DNA from: Tectiglobus sp965223355
GTDB taxonomy: Bacteria; Pseudomonadota; Alphaproteobacteria; Rhizobiales; Hyphomicrobiaceae
Assembly (NCBI GenBank): GCA_965223355.1
Contig: CBDCWE010000003.1
Span: forward strand, 3,906,001-3,970,000
Length of the DNA stretch: 64,000 bases
Direction of reading: 5' to 3'
The translations under genes and the position numbers were made by a program. The notes below the pieces were generated by a model. That model had not been told where the DNA came from. It did no database searches and was given only the letters and a program-made list of their open reading frames with translations. Shown here one piece after another: positions 18,387-25,716 of the stretch (position 1 is its first letter; the number at the start of each line of letters is the position of its first letter).

Positions 18387-18800
18387 ATGGATGGCGATCA
18401 CGTAGCCGGAAGATGTTTTTGTGGCGCGGTCCGGTTTGCTTTCAGCGGTGAACCGAACTGGGTCCTGCACTGCCACTGCGAAAGCTGCCGGCGCGCGACA
18501 TCATCGGCAATGACAACCTGGATCTCAGTGCAGCGTACCGGCTTCCGCTATACGTCGGGATCGCCACGCTACTATGCCTCTTCACCGGGCGTGAAGCGCG
18601 GCTTTTGTGAAACCTGCGGTGCGCAACTCACTTACGAAAACGACCGGCTGGCTGACGAGGTGCACGTCTACGCCGCCGCACTGGACGACCCGTCGAGCCC
18701 AGTGATTTCGCCCAGCTGCCACGTTTTCGTGGCCGAGCAGGTGCCCTGGCTGGACGTCCATGACGATCTGCCACGCTTTTCTGCCACCAGACGCGGCTAG
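18387..18800 (+). CDS. GFA/CENP-V-fold zinc protein
   Basis: A 137-residue protein of the glutathione-dependent formaldehyde-activating (Gfa/CENP-V) fold. Cysteine sets place two zinc sites: GRCFCGAVRF near residue 8, HCHCESCRRA near residue 28, and GFCETCGAQL near residue 72. Many such proteins have no proven enzymatic role, so formaldehyde chemistry is not assured. The ATG at 18387 follows GGGAGGGC. The TAG stop is the first TA of a family B repeat. Confidence 0.88.
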   Translation: MDGDHVAGRCFCGAVRFAFSGEPNWVLHCHCESCRRATSSAMTTWISVQRTGFRYTSGSPRYYASSPGVKRGFCETCGAQLTYENDRLADEVHVYAAALDDPSSPVISPSCHVFVAEQVPWLDVHDDLPRFSATRRG

Positions 18801-18934
18801 ATCATCGTGCTTTAAGTTGGAACCGCTATTGCGGTTCCAACTTAAAGCACAAAGATGATCGCCACTTTAGAGGCGAGCAACTTTCTGCCTTTATTCGGGA
18901 TCGTTCCGATTCCGAATAATGGCAGGTTGCTCTA
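18798..18934 (-). repeat. Repeat family B, copy 3 (reverse orientation)
   Basis: Begins TA-GATCATCGTGC within the TAG stop of the GFA gene and ends GGCAGGTTGCTC-TA. Hairpin arms are as in copy 1. Confidence 0.92.
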
Positions 18935-19140
18935 GGCGCAGTGGGTGCGGTGCGGGCCCAAGACGTCGAGCGCCAGGGCACGTTCGTGTTTTGGCGATCA
19001 CGCGCGTTCGACTTGCCGCCGGTCGCCGGCGCCGGCTCGCGCCAGGCTGTGGACAAGCGGGCCGAGGATGACGATTTGACTTGAGCCGCCCCCTGGGGTC
19101 GCCGCGATAACCGGTGCTGCCACAATCAGCGAGGCGGCAC
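18935..19140. other. Promoter-side spacer of the MerR-ATPase gene
   Basis: About 200 bp with no gene. A MerR-type dyad between -35 and -10 would be expected here, but I could not identify one with confidence. Confidence 0.4.
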
Positions 19141-20196
19141 ATGACACGATTGACACGATCACGCGACCGGTATCTCAGTCCCGCCGAAGCGGCCCGACAC
19201 CTGGGCGTTTCGGCCAAGGCGCTGCGGCTTTACGAGCAGCGCCGGCTCATTCGGCCAATGCGAACCGAGGCCGGCTGGCGCCGTTACGGGCCGGCTGACA
19301 TTGAAAGAGCAGCCGAGGTGGTGGCGCTCAGATCACTTGGCCTGAGTATCGGACAAATCGCGCGCGTGCTCGCCGGTGATGGCGCAAGTCTGGAGGCGGC
19401 GCTGGCGGCGCACGCCGATGATTTGGTGCAACAGATCGATGCTCTGCGGTGCAAATTGGCCGACGTGCGTGCGCTGGTCGACGGACTGCGGGCCGGCGAC
19501 ACGCGCGGTGCGCGGGACATCGTCGATGTCTTGCGTCCGCAGCCGGCGGTGGTTGCGACATTGGATCTGCCGTGGCCGTGGGGTGGTGAGCCGTTCGCGG
19601 TTCAGGCACCGCGCGCGCTGAACTTCATTGTCGGCCCGCTTGCCAGCGGCAAGACGCAACTGGCCAAACGCATTGCCGACGTGCTGCCCGATGCCGGCTT
19701 TGTCGGCCTCGAGCGGATTGCGGATCGGTGTGCTCCAACTGCTCGCGAACCGGGCTGCAATGAGGATCTGAACGCTCGTGTCGACAGCGCGCTGACGTGG
19801 CTGTTGGAGGAGGGAGCCGAGATCTCCGAGGCGCTTGTTGCGACGGTTACAGCACTCAACGCCGATGCGCCTGCGGTGCCGGTTATCGATCTCATTGAGC
19901 ACGGCCTGAACGAGCGCACTCAGGAGGCGCTGATCGCCCATCTGCACGGTCGCGGCACGAACGCGCGGGCGATCTACATGATCACGCGATCGTCTGCGGT
20001 GCTCGATCTCGCAGCCTGCGGACCAGATGAGGCGATCATCTTCTGCCCGGCCAATCACAGCCCGCCGACATATGTCATGCCGCACCCCGGTGCACCAGGA
20101 TATGAGGGCATTGCAACTTGCCTGGCCTCGCCTGATGTTCGCCATCGCAGTGCCGGCGTCGTCGCCGTCCTTGACCGCGCCGCGTATGCGCGATGA
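19141..20196 (+). CDS. MerR-type regulator fused to an ABC-class ATPase-like domain
   Basis: The 351 residues split in two. Residues ~10-80 are a MerR winged helix (YLSPAEAARHLGVSAKALRL, then YEQRRLIRP and GWRRYGPADIERA), followed by a helical dimerisation stretch to about residue 125. Residues ~150-351 form a nucleotide-binding domain with Walker A GPLASGKT near residue 165, a Walker B-like VPVIDLIEHGLNE near residue 246, and a sensor-like IYMITRSSAVLDL. The conserved-looking tail contains FCPANHSPPTYV and HPGAPGYEGIATC. MerR proteins normally bind small effectors, so an NTPase output or sensor domain is unusual. I recall similar proteins in other rhizobia, but know of no assigned function. 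ATG 19141 was chosen over a non-conserved longer frame. Confidence 0.8.
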   Translation: MTRLTRSRDRYLSPAEAARHLGVSAKALRLYEQRRLIRPMRTEAGWRRYGPADIERAAEVVALRSLGLSIGQIARVLAGDGASLEAALAAHADDLVQQIDALRCKLADVRALVDGLRAGDTRGARDIVDVLRPQPAVVATLDLPWPWGGEPFAVQAPRALNFIVGPLASGKTQLAKRIADVLPDAGFVGLERIADRCAPTAREPGCNEDLNARVDSALTWLLEEGAEISEALVATVTALNADAPAVPVIDLIEHGLNERTQEALIAHLHGRGTNARAIYMITRSSAVLDLAACGPDEAIIFCPANHSPPTYVMPHPGAPGYEGIATCLASPDVRHRSAGVVAVLDRAAYAR

Positions 20197-20307
20197 TGTC
20201 CGCGTTCGATCGTTTGCGCTCTTCAAACAGAAGCCTATCGCCGGCCCGCTCCCGGCCCGGCGATGACCGTAAGGCGCCGTCACCGTGAGCGCCGATATGG
20301 CAATCGA

Positions 20308-21099
20308 CTATTTGCCCTTCCAGTTCGGCTTGCGCTTTTCGGCAAACGCACGCGGGCCTTCGATGGTGTCCTCGCTATTGGTCATGGCGACAAAGCCGGG
20401 ATAGCGCAAATTCTTGATTGCCGATTCGAGGGTCGGCACATCGAGTGAACGCATGACGACTTCCTTGGTCGCGCGCACGCTCATCGGCGAGCACTCGAGA
20501 ATCTGACCAGCCCAGGTCTTGGCTTCCTCGAGGGCCTTGCCGGCAGGTGCCAGCGCCGTCACAAAGCCCAGGTCGAAGCCTTCCTGGGCCGGTACGTGGC
20601 GGCCGGTGAGCATCATGCCCATCGCCTTCTTGAGCGGGATCTGGCGCGACAGGCGCTGCATGCCGGCGGCGCCGGCGGCCAGGCCAACCCGCGGCTCGGG
20701 CAGCGCGAACGTCGCGTTTTCGGCGGCAACGATGATGTCGCAGGCCAGCGCGATCTCAAAGCCGCCGCCCATGGCGATGCCGTTGACGGCCGCTATGATC
20801 GGCTTGTTGATATCGAACCGCGCGGTCAGGCCGCCGAAGCCAGTGGCCGGATGTATTGGTCGCTTGCCGGTCTTCTTGACCAATTCGGAATGATACTTGA
20901 GATCATTACCGGCGCAGAACGCTTTGTCGCCGGCACCGGTAACAATGGCGACCCAGAGATCGGGATTGTTGGCGAATTCATCGAAGTGGGCGGACATCTC
21001 TTCACCCGCCATCGGATGCAGTGCGTTGTAGACCTCCGGCCGGTTGATCGTGACGATCATCATATTGCCATCGACTTCGACGTTGCTGTAGTCACCCAT
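20308..21099 (-). CDS. Enoyl-CoA hydratase/isomerase-family protein
   Basis: A 263-residue crotonase-fold protein. The oxyanion-hole segments GDKAFCAGNDLKY (near residue 58) and NGIAMGGGFEIALACD (near residue 105) are intact, and FALPEPRVGL keeps the first catalytic Glu. The position of the second catalytic Glu of crotonase (AMEMVL in the classic enzyme) is Gly here (AMGMML), so it may catalyse a different acyl-CoA reaction from simple hydration. GGAGG lies upstream of the ATG. It is not in an obvious fatty-acid operon; the Nudix gene follows on the same strand upstream. Confidence 0.88.
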   Translation of the reverse strand: MGDYSNVEVDGNMMIVTINRPEVYNALHPMAGEEMSAHFDEFANNPDLWVAIVTGAGDKAFCAGNDLKYHSELVKKTGKRPIHPATGFGGLTARFDINKPIIAAVNGIAMGGGFEIALACDIIVAAENATFALPEPRVGLAAGAAGMQRLSRQIPLKKAMGMMLTGRHVPAQEGFDLGFVTALAPAGKALEEAKTWAGQILECSPMSVRATKEVVMRSLDVPTLESAIKNLRYPGFVAMTNSEDTIEGPRAFAEKRKPNWKGK

Positions 21100-21198
21100 T
21101 TGATTGTCCTCCGGGTTTACTTGCTTGCTTCGGGATCTATCGTTGACGTTGGCGCCGCGGCACTGATGAAACGCGGCACCGAGCGTCCTGGCCTCTCT

Positions 21199-21831
21199 CT
21201 AGCGCCAGGCAAATGCCGGCTGGTCGAAGTGGGCGACACGGGTGGCGCGGCCGTTCATGGCCACTTCTCTGAACTGGTAGATCATGGCCGCCGTTGGCGC
21301 GAACACGCGGTTGCCGATCGTCGCGATCGGCGCCGAGAGGACCGGGTGGACATGATCGGCTTGCGGTTCAAGATGGGGGATCTTGGTGCTGTCGAGATCC
21401 GCGAACGGAATGTGGAAGACGCGTGCAACCTCGGCTGGATCCGGGTGGATTTCAACCCGGGCGCCGGCCCAGACCACGAACGGTGTGATCGCAAAGCCCG
21501 ACCGCGTCGGATAGTCGTCGAGCTGACCGACAACCGCCTCCGGACCAAGCTCAATGCCCAGCTCTTCGTGCAATTCGCGCAAGGCCGCCGCTGCCGGCGT
21601 CTCGCCATCGTCGACACGGCCGCCCGGCAGCGCGAACTGGCCGGCGTGACGGCGCAGGCTCTGCGGTCGCCGGGTCAGCAGAATGCAGGCCTGATCACGA
21701 TGCTCCAACTCGGTGATCACGACACTCACCGCCGCACTGCGCAGACCCTCACGCGCGAGCGGGCGGTGTTCGAAAGCTTCGAGATTTGCAGACAGGCGCG
21801 CGCGTAGTTCCGGCCCGAACTTATAGGACAT
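21199..21831 (-). CDS. Nudix hydrolase, CoA pyrophosphatase type
   Basis: The 210-residue protein carries a full Nudix box (GRVDDGETPAAAALRELHEE, residues ~72-91, continuing ELGI) preceded by the CoA-specific LTRRPQSLRRHAGQFALPGG. This pairing marks the NudL/CoA diphosphatase subfamily, which cleaves CoA and its oxidised or acylated forms to phosphopantetheine and adenosine bisphosphate. ITPFVVWAGARV and HIPFADL fit the family. It lies upstream of the crotonase gene on the same strand with a 99 bp gap. Confidence 0.92.
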   Translation of the reverse strand: MSYKFGPELRARLSANLEAFEHRPLAREGLRSAAVSVVITELEHRDQACILLTRRPQSLRRHAGQFALPGGRVDDGETPAAAALRELHEELGIELGPEAVVGQLDDYPTRSGFAITPFVVWAGARVEIHPDPAEVARVFHIPFADLDSTKIPHLEPQADHVHPVLSAPIATIGNRVFAPTAAMIYQFREVAMNGRATRVAHFDQPAFAWR

Positions 21832-22261
21832 CCACCCTCGCCAAACTTAAACTGGCCAAACTCAAACCGGCTAAACTCAAACTGGTCAAGCTCAGATTGT
21901 CAGCCGCTGATCTTAACGCTTAAGCCTCTGATCGCGGTTCGCCCACCGCATGCCTCACACAATCATCTGCCTGATCTGTCCGCCGCAAGCCTTTGAGCGT
22001 TGCCTGCCGCGACCCGTTCGGCTCTTGATCGCGTTGCCGGCTTCCCGCAAGATTGCAACGCCCTAGAACATGCGTTTGGCCGCCGGCTGTGATGGGCTGC
22101 GACCGGCTGTCGGCAGCGGGCGCTTGCGGCAGCGTTGCGGCGCACGCGCGATGCGGTCGCAGCTAACGTTCATTGATTGGTTCGACGATTGGTTCGACCG
22201 GGATTGAGTTTTCAGCGGCGCAACACCGTGACCGAAACGAAGCCTTTGGGGAAGAGATGCG
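21832..22261. other. Divergent spacer with 15-bp tandem repeat
   Basis: No gene is supported between the Nudix and esterase genes. The first 70 bp hold the four-unit repeat at 21841-21900. Confidence 0.55.
21841..21900. repeat. 15-bp tandem repeat, four units
   Basis: Units CCAAACTTAAACTGG, CCAAACTCAAACCGG, CTAAACTCAAACTGG and TCAAGCTCAGATTGT follow directly upstream of the Nudix start codon. The units diverge progressively. Confidence 0.9.
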
Positions 22262-23206
22262 ATGACTGTAGATGCCGGCGCACAGGCCGTACTGGATCTC
22301 ATCAAGGAGTTGGGCCGCCCGCCCTTTCATGAGCTGACAACAGAAGAAGCCAGGGAAGCCTATGCGCGCTCGCGCCAGGCGCTGCAGCCGGACGACGAGA
22401 TCGACATCGCCGAGACGGTCGAGTTGACCTGCCCCGGGCCGGTGGGTGACATCGCGCTGCGCCTCTATCGAGGCACGGCACTTGAGGCCGCCGCGCCGCA
22501 AGCGGTGCTCGTCTATTTCCACGGCGGCGGTTGGGTGCTGGGAGATCTCGAGTCGCACGACGGCGTCTGCCGCGAGATTGCCAAGCGCGCTGATATCACC
22601 GTGATCTCGGTCGATTACCGGCTCGGACCTGAACACATGTTCCCGGCTGCCGTTGACGATGCGATTGCGGCAACCCGCTGGATTGCGCACAACGCCGGTG
22701 AACTCGGTGTTGACCCATCGCGACTGGCAGTCGCAGGCGACAGTGCCGGCGGCAATCTGGCTGCTGTCGTCGCCCTTGATGCGCGCGATCGCGGCGGCCC
22801 GGCGATCGCATTGCAAGTCCTGATTTATCCGGCTGTCGACATGAGCCTGCGGCAGGCCTCCCACGCCCGCCTCGCCGACATGGCACCGATCCCGCCCGAT
22901 ACCATGCGCTGGTTTTTCGCGCGCTACTGTGCAAATGAGGCCGACCGGGCCGATTGGCGCGCGGCGCCGCTGCTGGCGAACTCGCATGCGGGTCTGCCGC
23001 CGGCGCTGATCATCGTCGGCGGCTACGACCCGCTTTGTGATGAGGGTGAAGAATATGCCGCCAAGCTCAACGCCGCCGGCGGCCACGCCGAGGTGTTCAA
23101 GATGCCCGGACAGATCCATGGCTTCATGACGATGAACAAGATCATTACCGAGGCCGCACAGGCCCACGATGCGATTGAAGCGGCGCTGAAATCGCATATT
23201 TGCTAG
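22262..23206 (+). CDS. Alpha/beta hydrolase, hormone-sensitive-lipase-like esterase
   Basis: A 314-residue cytoplasmic esterase of the HSL (family IV) group. The oxyanion HGGG is at about residue 85 (YFHGGGWVLGD), the nucleophile serine is in AVAGDSAGGNLAA near residue 157, the acid is in GGYDPLCDEG, and the His is in QIHGFMTM. There is no signal peptide. GGGGAAGAG precedes the ATG. The natural ester substrate is unknown. Its TAG stop contains the first TA of a short family B derivative. Confidence 0.92.
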   Translation: MTVDAGAQAVLDLIKELGRPPFHELTTEEAREAYARSRQALQPDDEIDIAETVELTCPGPVGDIALRLYRGTALEAAAPQAVLVYFHGGGWVLGDLESHDGVCREIAKRADITVISVDYRLGPEHMFPAAVDDAIAATRWIAHNAGELGVDPSRLAVAGDSAGGNLAAVVALDARDRGGPAIALQVLIYPAVDMSLRQASHARLADMAPIPPDTMRWFFARYCANEADRADWRAAPLLANSHAGLPPALIIVGGYDPLCDEGEEYAAKLNAAGGHAEVFKMPGQIHGFMTMNKIITEAAQAHDAIEAALKSHIC

Positions 23207-23265
23207 ATCATCTTTCTGCCATTATTCGGGATCGTTCCGATTCCGAATAATGGCAGGTTGCTCTA
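23204..23265 (-). repeat. Repeat family B, internally deleted copy 4
   Basis: Keeps both ends (TA-GATCATC and GGCAGGTTGCTC-TA) and hairpin 1, but hairpin 2 is missing. The first TA is in the esterase stop codon. Immediately downstream, 23268-23320 looks like a decayed copy of the missing hairpin 2 and linker. Confidence 0.85.
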
Positions 23266-23374
23266 GAAACCGCCGTTGTGGTTCCGGCTCACGGCACAAG
23301 GATCATCGCCACGTCAGAGGCGCTGTTCGGCGACCCGTCGGCCTTGGCGTGCAAGCCAACCCAGAGGTCTGTTC

Positions 23375-23902
23375 GTGACCGACTACGTCATCGAGGATAT
23401 GCGCGCCGGCGACTGGCGCGCCGTCAAATCGATCTATGCTGAGGGCCTTGCCACGGGTCTGGCGGCGTTTACGACCAAACCGCCGCTGTGGCGGGACTGG
23501 GACGCCGGCCAATTGCAGCTTGGCCGGTTGGTGGCGCGCGATCGGACCGGCGCCGTCGTGGCTTGGGCGGCGCTGAAGCCGGTGCCTGATACGTGAGGGG
23601 CGGCCGGGATCGCTGAGGTCAGCGTCTATGTCACCAGTTCAGTCCGTCGCCGCGGCATTGGCGCCGCTCTGATCAAACGATTGATCGCGCTCAGCGAGGC
23701 GGCCGGTTACTGGACGCTGCAAGCCCAGATCATCGCGGCGAACAGTGCCAGCCGGAGGCTGCACAGCACGTGTGGCTTTCGCGAAGTCGGCTACCGCGAG
23801 AGGCTCGGCCATGTTGGCGGCCACTGGCACGATGTTGTCCTGCTCGAACGGCGCAGTACCGACGCCGGCGGGCCGGGCCTGCCGACCCGGGCATGCGATT
23901 GA
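23375..23902 (+). pseudogene. GNAT N-acetyltransferase (phosphinothricin acetyltransferase type) with in-frame TGA
   Basis: From the GTG at 23375 (AGAGG upstream) the frame reads VTDYVIEDMRAGDWRAVKS, FTTKPPLWRDWDAG and VVAWAALKPVPDT, then TGA at 23594-23596. It continues in the same frame with GIAEVSVYVTSSVRRRGIGA (the acetyl-CoA-binding RRRGIGAAL), LHSTCGFREVGYRERLG and HWHDVVLLERR. Both halves are well conserved, so only the single TGA breaks the gene. In this family a Cys is common at the TGA position (RCVYxGVAEV). A nonsense mutation is the simplest view; recoding or an assembly error is possible. Confidence 0.82.
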
Positions 23903-23981
23903 CCACGCCGCGCAGCGCGGTCTCGCCGGCCAGCTTTAACTGCTTGTCCACCGCCGCTGAAAGTGTCTATTGCGGCATATG

Positions 23982-23995
23982 ATAAGCCGGCTTAT
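23982..23995. promoter_or_regulatory. Probable MarR operator upstream of the efflux operon
   Basis: A perfect 14-bp palindrome, ATAAGCCGGCTTAT, followed by a further half-site ATAAGCCG, ends a few bases before the marR-like ATG at 24007. The position suggests autorepression of the operon. Confidence 0.7.
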
Positions 23996-24006
23996 TATAA
24001 GCCGTT

Positions 24007-24537
24007 ATGGCAAATTGGGACGATGAGGCCTACCTCACCCGCTCGCTCGGGTTCTTGCTCGGAGATGTTTCGCGGCTGGTGCGCAAGCGGTTTGACGAGC
24101 GCGCCCAAGCGCTCGATCTGACGCGGGCGCAGTGGCGCGTGCTGGCGCAGCTGCGCCGCCGCGAAGGGCTCAACCAAAGGGCACTTGCCGAGGTTCTGGA
24201 AATCGAGAATATCACGCTGACCAGACACATTGACCGGCTCGAGGCCAAAGGCCTGGTCGAGCGCCGTCTCGATCCGAGCGATCGCCGCGCGCGGACGCTC
24301 TATTTGCGGCCGAAGACGCGCGCGCTGCTCGGCAAGCTGCGGCGCCTGTCGGAAGAGACCCGGGCGCAAGCCTTGGCCGGCATCAGCGAGCAGGAGGCCG
24401 AGCAGTTCATCGATACGCTGCTAAAGATCAAGGCCAATCTCGGCAAACCCGAGAGCGACCGATACGGCGCTGATGACAGCGACGACAGACGCGCGCGCGG
24501 TGCTGCGAACAACAAGAAGTTGGAAGCAACCGAATGA
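24007..24537 (+). CDS. MarR-family regulator of the efflux operon
   Basis: The 176-residue protein has the MarR winged helix: LTRAQWRVLAQLRRREGLNQ (residues ~39-58), the recognition helix ITLTRHIDRLEAKGLVERR, and the wing DPSDRRARTLYL. The C-terminal 25 residues are charged and likely disordered. It is the first gene of a three-gene operon with emrA and emrB and overlaps emrA by 4 bp (ATGA). The palindrome at 23982 is its probable binding site. Confidence 0.92.
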   Translation: MANWDDEAYLTRSLGFLLGDVSRLVRKRFDERAQALDLTRAQWRVLAQLRRREGLNQRALAEVLEIENITLTRHIDRLEAKGLVERRLDPSDRRARTLYLRPKTRALLGKLRRLSEETRAQALAGISEQEAEQFIDTLLKIKANLGKPESDRYGADDSDDRRARGAANNKKLEATE

Positions 24538-25715
24538 GCGATCGCAAACTGAAAGACAGAACCAAGGACGAACAAAGGTCCGCCGCGACCGTTACCGCGC
24601 CATCGCCGGCAACCGCGGAGCCGGCCGGCGATGGCCACCGACCCGGACGCGAGCGCCTGGTCACCCGCCGCGTGCTCGGTATTGCGGCGATATCGATTAT
24701 CGGGCCGGCGCTGGCGCTGGCGCTTGGTCTTTATCTCTATCTCAGCGGCGGGCGCTACGTTTCGACCGACAATGCCTACGTCAAGTCCGAGAAGATTGCG
24801 GTGAGCAGCGATATCTCCGGGCGGGTCAGAGACGTCCTCGTGCGTGCCAATCAGGATGTCCGGCGCGGCGATGTGTTGTTCAAACTTGACGAGGAACCGT
24901 TTCGCATTGCGCATGATCGTGCCAAGGCCGGACTGCTTGCTGCGCGACAGGAAGGTGAGGCACTCAAGTCACTTTACCGCCAGAAGCTTGCCGGAATCGA
25001 ACGCGCAAAGGTCGACCTCGCGTTCCAGACAAAGCGTTTCGACCGCCAACGTCAACTGAAGCGCAAGGCGATCGCCTCGCAAAGCACGTTCGAGACTGCG
25101 CAACAAAACCTGCAGGCGGCCAAGGTTAAGCTCAACGAGCTGGCCCAGGACCTAGCGCAGGTCAATGCCAAACTGGGCGGCCGGCCCGACATCGCGATCG
25201 ATCGTTTGACCGGCGTCATGCAAGCGGCAGCGGCGCTTGCGGCGGCCGAACTCAATCTCAAGCGCACGGTCGTGCGCGCCTCACTCGACGGCATCATCAC
25301 CAATTTCGATCTGCAGGTTGGCGAGTACGTCGAGGAGGGCAAGACCGTGTTCAGCATTGTCGGATCGCGTGATCTGTGGGTGGAGGCCAACTTCCGGGAA
25401 ACCGATATGGCCCACATGCGCACCGGCCAAACCGCCAAGATCTCGATCGATGCCTATCCGCGTGATCGCCGGCAGGCGGTGTTGGAGAGTATTGATCCGG
25501 CAACGGGGGCCGAATTCGCTCTGCTGCCGCCCCAGAACGCAACCGGCAACTGGGTCAAGGTCGTCCAACGCCTGCCCGTGCGCTTCAAGCTGTCGGAGCC
25601 CCTGCGTTCACCGCGGTTGCGCGCCGGCATGAGCGTTGTCGTGACCGTTGACACCGGCCACGAGCGTTCGCTGGGCGAGCTGTGGCACTGGGCGATGGAC
25701 AGACTGGGAAGCTGA
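24534..25715 (+). CDS. emrA: EmrA/HlyD-type membrane fusion protein
   Basis: A 393-residue periplasmic adaptor with one N-terminal membrane anchor (IAAISIIGPALALALGLYLY, residues ~46-65). It has the typical biotinyl-lipoyl halves (YVSTDNAYVKSEKIAVSSDI and RASLDGIITNFDLQVGEYV), a central coiled coil (about residues 120-215) and a beta-barrel segment (LWVEANFRETDMAHMRTGQT). With EmrB it would form an efflux pump reaching toward the outer membrane. It overlaps marR and is followed by emrB after 1 bp. No TolC partner is nearby. Confidence 0.93.
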   Translation: MSDRKLKDRTKDEQRSAATVTAPSPATAEPAGDGHRPGRERLVTRRVLGIAAISIIGPALALALGLYLYLSGGRYVSTDNAYVKSEKIAVSSDISGRVRDVLVRANQDVRRGDVLFKLDEEPFRIAHDRAKAGLLAARQEGEALKSLYRQKLAGIERAKVDLAFQTKRFDRQRQLKRKAIASQSTFETAQQNLQAAKVKLNELAQDLAQVNAKLGGRPDIAIDRLTGVMQAAAALAAAELNLKRTVVRASLDGIITNFDLQVGEYVEEGKTVFSIVGSRDLWVEANFRETDMAHMRTGQTAKISIDAYPRDRRQAVLESIDPATGAEFALLPPQNATGNWVKVVQRLPVRFKLSEPLRSPRLRAGMSVVVTVDTGHERSLGELWHWAMDRLGS

Positions 25716-25716
25716 G

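Noticed and set aside
23594..23650. Selenocysteine insertion element after the TGA of the GNAT gene
   Set aside because: No clear stem-loop with the expected apical features directly downstream of the TGA; a nonsense mutation is simpler.
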